Source: Paenibacillus sp. (GTDB taxonomy: Bacteria > Bacillota > Bacilli > Paenibacillales > YIM-B00363). From it: DNA of 64,000 bases. Of the stretch, positions 35,511 to 44,789 are shown piece by piece. Position 1 is the stretch's first letter. Every line of letters starts with the position of its first letter. A program made the translations under genes and the position numbers. The stretch is taken from contig JAPSKX010000001.1 in NCBI GenBank assembly GCA_031181325.1, forward strand, positions 1 to 64,000, given 5' to 3'. The notes beneath the pieces were generated by a model, which was not told where the DNA came from, did no database searches, and saw nothing but the letters and a program-made list of their open reading frames with translations.

Positions 35511-36083
35511 TCAGGCGCTCAAGGAATCGGTCCGTTGCAAGGCCGCTTGGTTCAGCTTCCCGGCCCAGATGCAGTACCCCATGCCGACATACGAGATTCC
35601 CCAAAACGCGGCGAAATACTGGTTGTCCCCGATCGGGAGGAAGATGGTAAGCAGCATCAGCGCCATCAAGCCCGGCACCCAACGCGGGAACACCTTCGCT
35701 CGGAACGTCACCACCGCGAAGACGAGCGTGCCGAGCATCATGCCGACCATGTTGATCATTCGCGAGATGTCGACCATCACGCCTTCCGGCATCGGACCGC
35801 CGGCGCCGAAGACGAACGCCGACCATACCATCGCGGTCGTCACGATATTCGCGACGATGATCGCGAGCACCGCAATGAAGCCGATCGCCCCGGTTTCGCG
35901 GGATTGGACCAAATACGCGCCGATCGTGCCGACCGACATCAACACGCAGGCGATGAAGCCGAAGGTCAGCTCCTGCGGACTATCCGTTCCCCAGACGATC
36001 GCGGTCGGCGTCATGCCGATGCGCGCGATGCCCGCCAAGATGCAAATCATGCCTAACCAACGGATCACTTGTTGTACATTCAT
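35511..36083 (-). CDS. Six-helix integral membrane protein of unknown function
   Basis: A 190-residue protein made almost entirely of hydrophobic segments (about six helices) with short charged loops. The ribosome binding site is CGGAGGG before the ATG at 36083. I do not recognise the family; the helix pattern resembles small DUF4386-like membrane proteins. It is divergent from a sensor kinase gene, and the shared intergenic region carries two GGGAATTCCC palindromes, so it is a likely target of that two-component system. Confidence 0.65.
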   Translation of the reverse strand: MNVQQVIRWLGMICILAGIARIGMTPTAIVWGTDSPQELTFGFIACVLMSVGTIGAYLVQSRETGAIGFIAVLAIIVANIVTTAMVWSAFVFGAGGPMPEGVMVDISRMINMVGMMLGTLVFAVVTFRAKVFPRWVPGLMALMLLTIFLPIGDNQYFAAFWGISYVGMGYCIWAGKLNQAALQRTDSLSA

Positions 36084-36145
36084 TTTTATTTCCCTCCGAA
36101 AATGAGATCTCGCGATTGTTCATCGCTTCGCGTCTTATCGTACGG

Positions 36146-36215
36146 CGCGGGAATTCCCGCGAACTAGAGCAGGGAATTCCCGATGTTTCGGGAAGACGGG
36201 AGCATTTTCGGGAGA
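36146..36215. promoter_or_regulatory. Operator array: two GGGAATTCCC palindromes and phased CGGGA half-sites
   Basis: CGCGGGAATTCCCGCG (36146-36161) and GGGAATTCCC (36172-36181) have centres 23 bases apart. TTTCGGGA follows at 36186 and again about 21 bases later at 36207. This approximately two-helical-turn phasing between divergent genes suggests cooperative binding of a dimeric regulator, most simply the LuxR-type response regulator encoded downstream. Confidence 0.6.
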
Positions 36216-36316
36216 GAAGAAGGAGATTGGCGGGAAGTGACGGAAAGCCGTATTCAAGAACTGGTGCGGACCTCTATAATTAGAGCTAAATCCTGCGAAC
36301 GGAAGGCGTGTCGGGA

Positions 36317-38488
36317 ATGGCGTGGTGTGGGTGGGATAGGATCGATCGGAAGAGTGCCGGCCCGCTGCTGCTCGCCGTTGCGTTCTGCGTCGCGGTCATG
36401 GGCATGTATGTCGGGAGCATTCCTCGCTATTACACGGCGTTAGTAGAAACTTGCCTCGTCCGAGGATGCGGGGACATCGTGCCCGCGATGACGTTCCCGG
36501 CGGCGGGGCAAGGGTTTGCCTTGGAAAGCTATGCCCTGCTGTTCGTGGCGATCGATTGCTCGTTTACGTTCGCGTTCTACGCATCGGGCGCGATCTTGCT
36601 TTGGAAAGGGGCGCGTCAGCCGATGAGTCTGCTGGCCGCCGTCGCGATGGTATCCTTCGGCACGTCGTTCCCGTCGCTGGCGGCGGTCGCCTCTCAGGCT
36701 AGCCCGTTCGCGGAGCAGTCGTTCATGCTGATCGCCATGCTGGGCTGGATCACGTTGTCGTTGTTCTTCTTTCTGTTTCCCGACGGCTACTTCGTCCCAA
36801 GGTGGACTCTTTACGTGTTCTTCTTGATCGTCGCCGTGGACGTTGTTCAATTCCTGAATCGCGGCCGGACTTGGGAACTGCTGCATGTGTCGGAGGTTGT
36901 GCAGCTGCTGTGGTACGTCGGCTCGACGGGCATTCTGATCTACTCGCAGGTTCATCGGTTCCGGAACGTGTCTCCGCCGGTCGAGCGGCAGCGAACGAAG
37001 TGGGTCGTGTACGGGGTGTCGATCGGGGTCGTCGGGTTTCTCGTGATGAGCATCCTGTTCGATCCCGCGCTTCACGACGGCTCCGCGACGGCGTATCTAT
37101 ACTTGAACGCGATTCTGAACGCGTCGCTGACGGCGATTCCGATCACGCTGACGATCGCGGTGCTGCGCCGGCGTCTCTGGAATATCGATCCGCTCGTGAA
37201 CCGCACTCTCGTCTATGCGGCGCTGACCGTCTGCGTCGTCGTGCTGTATACCGTCGTCGTGATCTATTTGGGCCGATTGTTCCACGCGAAGGATAATTTC
37301 GTCGTGTCGCTGCTGTCGACCGCCGTCGTTGCCGCCCTGTTCGCGCCGCTCAAGGAGTGGCTTCAGCGACGAATCCATCGGTTCATGAAAGGCCGCCACG
37401 ACGATCCGTACGCCGTGCTCCTCGAGCTAGGCGACCAGCTCATCCGTCCGCTGCCGCCGGAGGCGATGCTCGACGCGATCGTGCGCACCGTGAAGGAGGC
37501 GCTTCGCGTTCCTTATGCGGGTCTCTCGATCGGCGTCGGGGACGGCGGACAGGAGCGGTTTGTCGCGTCGGCGGGGGAATCGGCCGACTGCGAGAGGTAT
37601 GCCTACCCCGTTCTTCATCGGGGGGAGCGGCTCGGCACGTTGTACATCGCCGAGCGCTCTCCGGGGGAGCGCTTCGACGCCGAGGACCGCAAGTTTCTCG
37701 ATGTGCTGCTTCGGCAGGCCGGTCCGATCGTCGAGAACGTGAATATGACGCTGGGGATGAAGCTGTTGGCGAAGGACCTGCAGCTCTCGCGGGAGAAGCT
37801 GGTGCTTGCGCGGGAGGAAGAGCGCCGCCGCATTCGGAACAATCTGCATGACGATCTCGCACCTAAGTTGGCCGCGTTGGCGCTCAATGCGGCTACTGCC
37901 CGGAAATACGTCGAGAAGCAGCCCGCCGTCGCCATCGACATGCTGGAGGACCTTCGCCAGGTCATTCGCTCGACCGTCGGCGAAATCCGCACGATGGTTC
38001 ATGATTTGCGGCCGCCTGCCTTAGACGAGCTCGGGTTGATCGGGGCGATCGGGGAGCGAGTTCACGAGCTGTCTAAGCCCGCGCTGCTACTGGCGGAAGA
38101 AGAGGGGGCCGAGCCGCTGCGCATCGAGGTCCGCGCGCCCGAGGCGCTGCCGGCGCTGCCCGCCGCGGTCGAGGTGGCGGCCTATCGCATCGTCGTCGAG
38201 TCGGTCGTGAACGTCGTGAAGCATACGCGTGCGACCGCGTGCACGGTGCGCCTGGAGGTGCGGGACGATGGGCGATTGACGGTGGAGATCGAGGACGACG
38301 GCATCGCTAGCGGCGCTGTCGCCGGAACGGCGGATCCCGCCTACTCCGCCGGCAAAGGCGGAATCGGCCGGCAGTCGATTCGCGAACGAACCGCCGAGCT
38401 GGGCGGCCAATGCGCGATCGAACGCTCGGCACAAGGCGGTACGTTGGTGCGCGCCGTGCTACCGTTCGAAGATGGAAGGGGTGCTTGA
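36317..38488 (+). CDS. Multi-transmembrane NarL-type sensor histidine kinase with GAF domain
   Basis: A 723-residue sensor. The N-terminal ~340 residues hold about eight hydrophobic segments, followed by a GAF-like domain (~370-490). The HisKA_3 dimerisation region carries the phospho-acceptor His in NNLHDDLAPKLA (~510), and a HATPase domain with EDDGI and GIGRQSIRERTAELGG ends the protein. The layout resembles ComP-type kinases. ATG 36317 is chosen over GTG 36308 because GGAAGG is ten bases upstream. The stop overlaps the region of the next start, making a coupled two-gene operon. The signal is unknown. Confidence 0.9.
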   Translation: MAWCGWDRIDRKSAGPLLLAVAFCVAVMGMYVGSIPRYYTALVETCLVRGCGDIVPAMTFPAAGQGFALESYALLFVAIDCSFTFAFYASGAILLWKGARQPMSLLAAVAMVSFGTSFPSLAAVASQASPFAEQSFMLIAMLGWITLSLFFFLFPDGYFVPRWTLYVFFLIVAVDVVQFLNRGRTWELLHVSEVVQLLWYVGSTGILIYSQVHRFRNVSPPVERQRTKWVVYGVSIGVVGFLVMSILFDPALHDGSATAYLYLNAILNASLTAIPITLTIAVLRRRLWNIDPLVNRTLVYAALTVCVVVLYTVVVIYLGRLFHAKDNFVVSLLSTAVVAALFAPLKEWLQRRIHRFMKGRHDDPYAVLLELGDQLIRPLPPEAMLDAIVRTVKEALRVPYAGLSIGVGDGGQERFVASAGESADCERYAYPVLHRGERLGTLYIAERSPGERFDAEDRKFLDVLLRQAGPIVENVNMTLGMKLLAKDLQLSREKLVLAREEERRRIRNNLHDDLAPKLAALALNAATARKYVEKQPAVAIDMLEDLRQVIRSTVGEIRTMVHDLRPPALDELGLIGAIGERVHELSKPALLLAEEEGAEPLRIEVRAPEALPALPAAVEVAAYRIVVESVVNVVKHTRATACTVRLEVRDDGRLTVEIEDDGIASGAVAGTADPAYSAGKGGIGRQSIRERTAELGGQCAIERSAQGGTLVRAVLPFEDGRGA

Positions 38489-38490
38489 AG

Positions 38491-39132
38491 TTGAGAATCG
38501 TCATCGCCGACGATCATCCGTTGTTTCGGAGCGGCGTGCGCAACTTGCTCGGCACGACAGAGGACTTGGCCGTCGTAGGAGAAGCGTCGACCGGCGACGA
38601 AGCGCTGGAGCTTGCCGCCGCGCTGCAGCCGGACGTCATCTTAATGGACATTCGCATGCCCGGCTTGAACGGCATCGAGGCGACCCGCCTCATTAAGGAG
38701 CGGTATCCGAGCGTGGAAATCTTGGTGCTCACCATGTTCCAGGACGATCAGTCCGTGTTCACGGCCATGCGCGCCGGAGCGAAAGGATATGTGCTGAAGG
38801 ATGCCGACGAACCGGAGCTGCTGCATTCGATCCGTATGGTAGGGAGCGGCGGGGCGGTGTTCAGCGCGGATATCGCGTCGCGGATGATTCATTACTTCGC
38901 GGCGCCTAAGACGGCCGCTCGGCCGGAGCATCCGGCGCTGGCCGAGCTGTCGAAGCGGGAGACGGCCATCTTGGCGCGCATCGCCGAAGGGGAGACGAAC
39001 GCGCAGATCGCCTCGCGTCTGTTCATCAGCGCCAAGACGGTGGCGAACAACATCTCCACGATCTTGAATAAGCTGCAAGTCGCGGATCGGAACGCGGCGA
39101 GCCGTCTCTGGAAGGAGTCGCGGATGGAGTAG
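38491..39132 (+). CDS. LuxR/NarL-family response regulator
   Basis: A 213-residue regulator. The receiver domain has IADDHPLFRSG and phospho-Asp in VILMDIRMPGLNGIEATRLI. The C-terminal LuxR helix-turn-helix is LSKRETAILARIAEGETNAQ with ISAKTVANNIS. TTG at 38491 follows AAGGGG with nine-base spacing; TTG 38485, overlapping the kinase stop, is the alternative. It is partner of the upstream kinase and the best candidate to bind the GGGAATTCCC array before it. Confidence 0.93.
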   Translation: MRIVIADDHPLFRSGVRNLLGTTEDLAVVGEASTGDEALELAAALQPDVILMDIRMPGLNGIEATRLIKERYPSVEILVLTMFQDDQSVFTAMRAGAKGYVLKDADEPELLHSIRMVGSGGAVFSADIASRMIHYFAAPKTAARPEHPALAELSKRETAILARIAEGETNAQIASRLFISAKTVANNISTILNKLQVADRNAASRLWKESRME

Positions 39133-39173
39133 AGCAGGCCGCCGCGTGTCGAAGGCGCCGACGCCAGGAACGC

Positions 39174-40043
39174 TCACAGCAGCGTAAGCGCGTCGACCGC
39201 GCCTTCTCCGGACGCTTCCCGGAATTCCGTAGGCGAGCATCCCGCGAGCTGACGGAACGCCTTGCCGAAGTAGCTGACGCTCTCGAAGCCGCAGTACGCC
39301 GCGATCTCGCCGATCGGCATCCCGCTTTGGCGAAGCAGCCGCGACGCCTCCTCGACCTTGCGCTTGCGAAGCAGCTGCATCGGCGGGAGCCCGTACCAGT
39401 GCGCGAAGCGCTTGCAGAAGTGATGCTTCGACACGTTCAGTCGGGCCGCCAGCTCGTCGAGCGTCGGCGACGAACGGTATTCCGCAAGCATCCATCGGTA
39501 GATGGCTTGATATTCCGGCGGAATGTCGCCCCCTGCGGCCGAGCCGGCGCGAAGCTGCTTCTGCAAGGCGACGATCCATTCGTACAACCGAAGCGACAGC
39601 GTATACGCATCGTCCAGCGACTGCGCCGCCGCGTCTTCGTATAAGCGATGCAGCAAGCGGAACGCCGGCGCTTCCCTAGGGAACGCGACGACGGGGCCTA
39701 TCGTGCGTTGCCACTCGGACCACAGCGCCCGCGTATGCACTCCTTGCAGACGAATCCACAGAAAACTCCACGGTCGTTCCTCCCCCCCTTCGAAGAAGTA
39801 ACGATGCCTCCCCGGAACGGTCGCCAGGAAGGCCGAGCCCCGGGGGACGTCGTACCGGCGCCCTTCGAACAACAGCGAACCGTTCCCTTCCAATGTATAT
39901 TGCAGGATGACGCTGTCTCCCGGCCGGCGCGTCCCGTCCCAGTCGTAGCCCGCGTCGGACACGGTCTGCCTGCCGATCGTCTCCAATCGAAACAACGGGG
40001 GCAGATGGACGTCTTCGTATTTGAATCCATAGATGCGTTGCAC
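39174..40043 (-). CDS. AraC-family transcriptional regulator
   Basis: A 289-residue regulator. An N-terminal cupin-like sugar-sensing domain (DSVILQYTLEGNGSLLFEG) is followed by two AraC helix-turn-helix units (LDELAARLNVSKHHFCKRFA and IGEIAAYCGFESVSYFGKAF). The start is GTG at 40043 with a modest GGTGG upstream. It is divergent from a GH36-like alpha-galactosidase over a ~100-base spacer, so it probably activates that gene in response to an alpha-galactoside. Confidence 0.9.
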   Translation of the reverse strand: MQRIYGFKYEDVHLPPLFRLETIGRQTVSDAGYDWDGTRRPGDSVILQYTLEGNGSLLFEGRRYDVPRGSAFLATVPGRHRYFFEGGEERPWSFLWIRLQGVHTRALWSEWQRTIGPVVAFPREAPAFRLLHRLYEDAAAQSLDDAYTLSLRLYEWIVALQKQLRAGSAAGGDIPPEYQAIYRWMLAEYRSSPTLDELAARLNVSKHHFCKRFAHWYGLPPMQLLRKRKVEEASRLLRQSGMPIGEIAAYCGFESVSYFGKAFRQLAGCSPTEFREASGEGAVDALTLL

Positions 40044-40145
40044 AATAAATTACCACCGTTTCTCCAAAACATCGGATTGAATGGCCGCTCTTCTCGCTCT
40101 ATCGTGTATATAAGATACAACAATCGCGTGCGAGGGGGAAGGCGC

Positions 40146-42248
40146 TTGGAAGCTGCATTCGAGGATTGTTATGTACGCGCGGCCGAAGACGGGCGTATGG
40201 AAATCGGGAACGGGAGGATCGCGCGCGTCATCGACTTGTCGACGGGCCGCCCGTTGTCGGTCTCGCTTAGGAACGAGGGGAACGGCGACGAATGGGTCGG
40301 CGGCGGACGCCGGCCGTTGTTCGACGTGCCGTGGCTGCCGGCGGAGGCGGACGGGATGTTCGTACGCGCGCTCGTCGACGACGACTGCGGCATCGCGGCG
40401 CCTCACTTACGGGCGGAGCTGACGATGCTATACGAGAGGAAGCGCGTCGCTCTTCGCGTCGTGTTCCGGGTGTATCCGGGGGCGGCCGTGCTTCGGCAAG
40501 AGCTTCAGGCGAAGCGCCTTGCCCCCGGGGAGGCTCCGCTGGGCGAGCGGCTGCGAATCGGGCGGAGGGAAGCGGCGCTCGCGACCGTCGGCGGCATGCG
40601 GCTCGACGCGAACAACCCGGAGGCCGGCGTCGTCGCTGAGCGACGCGAGTCGATCGACGGTTATGCGCTTCGCGAGCTGCACTGCCGGTGGCGAAGCGTC
40701 TCGTTGCGCGATCGGACGGATACGAACAACAACCTGACGAGCGAAGAAGACGGCTTGCTGTACCCGAACGAGCGGCGAAGCCTTCGCGGCAATCTTCTCT
40801 TCCTGGAGAAGAACCTCTCTCCGGGCGGCTTGCTGATCGTGAAGGAAAGTCCGACGGCGCTCGCGCAGCTGCGCGACGCGGGGGAGGACTTCCGTTTTGA
40901 AGGCACGTATTTGACGGTCGTCGGGGGCGGAGCAGCGGAAGAAGATTTGGAGGAAGACAGGTATCTATCGTTCTACGGTACGGCTGTCGGCGCGTATGAC
41001 GGTAGCGAATACGAGCGTCTCCGTCTGATGCGGACGTACCATGACAAGCTGAGGGTCCCTCGTCCGGAGCGGGACGTGTTTCTGATGAGCAATACGTGGG
41101 GAGATCGGTCCAGAGACGGACGCGTCAACGAAGCGTTCATCGTTCGCGAGATCGATGAGGCGCGCGCCTTGGGCATTACGCACGTCCAGATCGACGACGG
41201 GTGGCAGAAGGGAGCGACGAGCAACTCCGTCGCGCCAGGCGGTCGCTGGGGCGATTACTACAGCCAAGACGACGGGTTTTGGGACGTGCATCCGGAGCGG
41301 TTCCCCCGCGGGTTGGAACCGGTCGTCCGGCGCGCTCGAGAGTCAGGCGTCGAGCTGGGGCTCTGGTTTTCCCCCGACGGCTCGGACGAGTTCCGTCATT
41401 GGAGAAGGGATGCCGAGCAGCTCATTCGCTTGTACGATCGATTCGCGGTGCGCTATTTCAAGCTCGACGGCATTCGCTTGACCTCGAAGGCAGCGGAAGA
41501 AAATCTAGTCGGCATGATGCAGGCCGTCGTCCGCCATAGCGGCGGGGACGTCTATTTCAATCTCGACACGACGTCGGAGGTGCGGCTCGGTTATTTCGGC
41601 AGGGTGCAGTACGGAGGACTGTTCTTGGAGAATCGGTATACCGACTGGAGCAACTATTACCCGCATTGGACGTTCCGGAACCTATGGAAGCTCAGCGCCT
41701 ATTTCCCGGCGCAGCGGCTGCAGATGGAGTTTCTGAACGTCCGTCGAAACCGGGAAGCGTACGACAAGTCGGATCCGCTTGCGCCGAGCCGGTGCGGCAT
41801 CGGCTACGCGTTCTTGATCGTCGCGTTCTCGAATCCGCTCGCATGGATGGAGCTGTCCTCCTTGCCGGAGGACGACGCGGCGCGCCTTGAGGCGTGCATT
41901 CGGCGCATCCGTCCGCTGCATCGGGACATTGTCTCGGGGCTGATCGCGCCGATCGGCGAAGAGCCTACGGGCACGAGCTGGAGCGGGCTGCAGTCGATCG
42001 CGAACGACGGCGGCGGGTTTCTGCTCGTCGTTCGCGAGTACAACGACGCGCCGAAGGGTCGGTTCCGCCTGCGGGACGCGAAGGGACGGAAGCTGAGGCT
42101 TTCGACGGTCTGCGTCGTCGAAGGCGGAGAGCCGACCGCGGCCGACGACGCGGAAGAAGCGCTCGTCGAACCGGGACCGGCCGGCGACTACGTCATTCGT
42201 CTTGGGCGTCCGCTCAGCGCCGCCGTGTACCGCTATGCGTGGACGTAA
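40146..42248 (+). CDS. GH36/clan GH-D alpha-galactosidase-like glycosidase
   Basis: About 700 residues from TTG 40146, which follows GAGGGGGAAGG; the longer frame from 39648 is only the open antisense of the AraC gene. An N-terminal beta-sandwich (~1-290) precedes a (beta/alpha)8 barrel with ITHVQIDDGWQ (~348), LGLWFSPDG and RYFKLDGIRL, whose Asp (~440) is at the clan GH-D nucleophile position. A C-terminal beta domain ends SAAVYRYAWT. There is no signal peptide, so it acts on imported alpha-galactosides. The usual KWD nucleophile motif is replaced by KLD, so the exact activity may differ from classical alpha-galactosidase. Confidence 0.8.
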   Translation: MEAAFEDCYVRAAEDGRMEIGNGRIARVIDLSTGRPLSVSLRNEGNGDEWVGGGRRPLFDVPWLPAEADGMFVRALVDDDCGIAAPHLRAELTMLYERKRVALRVVFRVYPGAAVLRQELQAKRLAPGEAPLGERLRIGRREAALATVGGMRLDANNPEAGVVAERRESIDGYALRELHCRWRSVSLRDRTDTNNNLTSEEDGLLYPNERRSLRGNLLFLEKNLSPGGLLIVKESPTALAQLRDAGEDFRFEGTYLTVVGGGAAEEDLEEDRYLSFYGTAVGAYDGSEYERLRLMRTYHDKLRVPRPERDVFLMSNTWGDRSRDGRVNEAFIVREIDEARALGITHVQIDDGWQKGATSNSVAPGGRWGDYYSQDDGFWDVHPERFPRGLEPVVRRARESGVELGLWFSPDGSDEFRHWRRDAEQLIRLYDRFAVRYFKLDGIRLTSKAAEENLVGMMQAVVRHSGGDVYFNLDTTSEVRLGYFGRVQYGGLFLENRYTDWSNYYPHWTFRNLWKLSAYFPAQRLQMEFLNVRRNREAYDKSDPLAPSRCGIGYAFLIVAFSNPLAWMELSSLPEDDAARLEACIRRIRPLHRDIVSGLIAPIGEEPTGTSWSGLQSIANDGGGFLLVVREYNDAPKGRFRLRDAKGRKLRLSTVCVVEGGEPTAADDAEEALVEPGPAGDYVIRLGRPLSAAVYRYAWT

Positions 42249-42323
42249 CCGGGAATCTTGATTTCGCGGGCCGCTGTTGGTATGATGAAGTACTACCGAA
42301 CATTGCGCGGAGGTGCGTCTCGC

Positions 42324-42806
42324 ATGGCGAAGAAGAAGAACGACGATAAGCTGCTGGCCCAAAATCGCAAATCGTCGCATGACTACTTCATCGAAGAAAC
42401 CTACGAGGCGGGACTCGTGCTGACCGGCACCGAGATCAAGTCGCTGCGAGGCGGGAAGGCGAACATCTCGGATGCGTTCGCCACGATTCGCAACGGGGAA
42501 GCGTTCGTACACAACATGCATATTTCGCCGTTCGAGCAGGGCAACCGGTTCAACCCGACGGATCCGACCCGGGCGCGCAAGCTGCTTCTGCATAAGAAGG
42601 AGATCGCGAAGCTGCTCGGGCTGTCGAAGCAAGAGGGCTACACAATCGTGCCGCTCAAGGTGTATCTGAAGAACGGCTTCGCCAAGATGCTGATCGGGCT
42701 GGGCAAAGGCAAGAAGAACTATGACAAGCGCGAGTCGGCCGCGAAGAAAGACGCGCAGCGCGATATCCAGCGCGCGCTGAAGGAACGCCAGAAGGTCGCA
42801 AGGTAA
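42324..42806 (+). CDS. smpB: SsrA-binding protein SmpB
   Basis: A 160-residue SmpB with the diagnostic motifs [38 protein letters not shown] and the basic tail [19 protein letters not shown]. It binds tmRNA and is essential for trans-translation. GGAGGTG precedes the ATG at 42324. In most Bacilli it lies directly between rnr and ssrA; here it is 37 kb after rnr and 33 kb after ssrA, next to a glycosidase gene and an AT-rich accessory patch. Confidence 0.97.
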   Translation: MAKKKNDDKLLAQNRKSSHDYFIEETYEAGLVLTGTEIKSLRGGKANISDAFATIRNGEAFVHNMHISPFEQGNRFNPTDPTRARKLLLHKKEIAKLLGLSKQEGYTIVPLKVYLKNGFAKMLIGLGKGKKNYDKRESAAKKDAQRDIQRALKERQKVAR

Positions 42807-42818
42807 GAGTTCGCGATC

Positions 42819-42846
42819 CGCCGCCGCTTATCGACGCGGCGGCGGT
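42819..42846. terminator. GC-rich hairpin after smpB
   Basis: CCGCCGCCGC and GCGGCGGCGG arms form a ten-pair stem. There is no proper T-run, so it is a terminator candidate only. Confidence 0.5.
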
Positions 42847-42932
42847 GCATTATAAAACTCCATTATTGATCTCCAGGGCATATAAATATGTCTGTCAAAT
42901 GACCTCAATACTTCTATAATACAATGATTCCA

Positions 42933-43568
42933 TTAATCCCCGACAATATGAAACACGCCAATTACGGTTTCGCCGTCGACATCATACAGTGGAATATCTC
43001 GACCACCCGGTGGTCTACTCCTTTGTATAGCCAGTGCCTCCTCGGGTTTTTTTGGCAGTTCACCGTCTAAATCCTTTTTCAGCACATATCCCGAAGTGCC
43101 ATCTACACCCACTGCACGAATTAAATCAGGTTCCGTCCCAGGGGTTCCATGAGAGGTAAGAGAATTAGCGTCTGCGGCAGAACCGTAAGTCTGTCCATTT
43201 TCATTTGTTGGGTAGACTTGATCCATAACGCCAATATGATAAGAACCAATTATGGTTTTTCCATGAACGTCATACAGCGGGACAGTACAACCACACCCAC
43301 TGAGATAATCTTTTTTCAGCAAATATCCTGCAGTGCCATCCACGCTTCCTGCATGAATTAAGTCAGGCAGCGTTTCAACCGAAGGGGCATCGATTGCGAA
43401 ACCGTATGTCAGCCCGTTTTTATTTTTAGGATAGTCAGGGGCTTTTGTAGTCAATTGATTCAAAATGCTTTCGGCAAATGTGCTTTTGAATGCCATCGTA
43501 CCTCCCACTGCGCAGATGGCAAAAAGAACACCAATGATTATTCCGATGCGTTTCGAGGTAACCCCCAT
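42933..43568 (-). CDS. Membrane-anchored protein with two ~80-residue repeats (BlaR1 C-terminal-like)
   Basis: A 211-residue protein. One N-terminal transmembrane helix (~8-30) is followed by two homologous units. Each has an NGxTYG start, an EPDLI/LPDLI core, a VDGTxGYxLKKD segment and a (V/I)PLYDVxGxTVIG ending. Similar repeats occur in the extracellular C-termini of BlaR1-like M56 proteins of Bacillales, but the peptidase part is absent. GGGAGTGAGAAG precedes ATG 43568. Base composition is clearly lower in GC than the flanking genes, suggesting acquisition. Function unknown. Confidence 0.65.
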   Translation of the reverse strand: MGVTSKRIGIIIGVLFAICAVGGTMAFKSTFAESILNQLTTKAPDYPKNKNGLTYGFAIDAPSVETLPDLIHAGSVDGTAGYLLKKDYLSGCGCTVPLYDVHGKTIIGSYHIGVMDQVYPTNENGQTYGSAADANSLTSHGTPGTEPDLIRAVGVDGTSGYVLKKDLDGELPKKPEEALAIQRSRPPGGRDIPLYDVDGETVIGVFHIVGD

Positions 43569-43740
43569 CTTCTCACTCCCAGATATATGTGAATTTATGG
43601 ATGATAAACCATAACTAGATGTACGCAACAAAGGCGATGGATCGGTTCCATCGCCGCGCTTACGTCACCGTTAGCATAGGTATGGGGCGGGCGTACATCG
43701 CCACATTTTATACCCATAATTTCATTAGCCGTTGGCAGCC

Positions 43741-44253
43741 TTATTTATTCCATTTACTTTGCCAATCGTCAAGCCACTGGCCGTATGTCAACCCTGTCTT
43801 TTCCTCTAAAGTTTTCCCGTCCACAGTATATACCCAGCCGGCTAAGCCTTCCTTTTTTGGCCATGAGTAACCTCCTATGGCTTTTCCTTCCGCTAACATG
43901 ACGAATATCATCGCAGTCGAATCGTAAATCTCCTGTAGCGGATGATTTCTCACCTCGAAACCGATCGTCGCAATTTCCTTACCCAGGAAATCTGTAGGGT
44001 TGGCATCTTGAACACTCCAGTACATGTTGTAAGGCATCTCCCGAAGCATCTCTTTTTCGAGTACATATGACGACTGCTGGGATGCATCGCCGATCACTTC
44101 ATATCCTTTTTTGGTAATGAATTCATCCGCTGTCTCGTCTGCCGTTATTTCTGTATGTGACTCATTGTTAACTTTGCCGAGATTTTTGTCCGGGGTCGGG
44201 CTACAAGCAGTAAAAATAAAAATGGACAAAAACAATACAAGTACCCATTTCAT
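43741..44253 (-). CDS. Putative lipoprotein of unknown function
   Basis: A 170-residue lipoprotein: signal segment MKWVLVLFLSIFIFTACS with the lipobox Cys, then an acidic region and a globular part (VIGDASQQSSYVLEKEMLRE, WPKKEGLAGWVYTVDGKTLE). GAGGGGGGATATA precedes ATG 44253. It is tandem with the two-repeat membrane protein and shares its AT-rich composition; both may have arrived together. A DUF4830-like affinity is possible but not secure. Confidence 0.6.
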   Translation of the reverse strand: MKWVLVLFLSIFIFTACSPTPDKNLGKVNNESHTEITADETADEFITKKGYEVIGDASQQSSYVLEKEMLREMPYNMYWSVQDANPTDFLGKEIATIGFEVRNHPLQEIYDSTAMIFVMLAEGKAIGGYSWPKKEGLAGWVYTVDGKTLEEKTGLTYGQWLDDWQSKWNK

Positions 44254-44789
44254 TATATCCCCCCTCTTCATTATGACGTAACCGATACAAAATAGTTGCT
44301 ATTTACAAGTGCTCTTATTTTCAAAAAAACTGAAACTCTACTGCACAGTTATTTCAACGAACAACGGCAGCCGATCGTGGCTGCCGTCGAGTCTTTTTTT
44401 AGCTCCGCCAAATGATTAAAAGGACTAAGATATTGCTTCAGACATTTGAAAAACATAATAATACACTAAAACAAATCTGCAAAAAAAGTAGAAAGCTACG
44501 GCAAGTCTAGTTACGAATCCAAAGTACGCTCTTACGAATTATACATACGTGTACGTAGGATATTAGAACGACTCCTGCTAGCTGTCCCAATCATAAATCC
44601 TCCTGTCAATCTTACATCTATAGGCTCAGATTTGTAGTGGCACTTTAGAGAAGCCATCGCTGAGCAAAACGACAACCCCAAATATTACCCCGATAGGGGA
44701 ACGACGGAAGACGGTCGTATCTTCTGGAGCTCACGTACCCAATAGTTCAATCGGTCCTGGTAACCGATTTGTCATGGTTCGCCTTGTCC
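44254..44789. other. AT-rich intergenic region, no gene
   Basis: No open frame or recognisable RNA is seen in 536 bases. It contains a terminator-like hairpin (44364-44400) that closes no visible gene, and otherwise AT-rich, degenerate-looking sequence, consistent with decayed insertion material. Confidence 0.5.
44364..44400 (+). repeat. GGCAGCC hairpin, copy 1
   Basis: ACGGCAGCC and GGCTGCCGT arms followed by TTTTTTT. The flank AACGAACAACGGCAGCC is nearly the same as AATGAACAAAGGCAGCC at the second copy (46450-46490). It is an orphan terminator or dispersed repeat. Confidence 0.6.

Noticed and set aside
36308-39132. A ComQXPA quorum-sensing locus
   Set aside because: The kinase and regulator resemble ComP/ComA, but no ComX-like peptide or ComQ gene is adjacent; the isoprenoid synthase is 16 kb away and much larger than ComQ.
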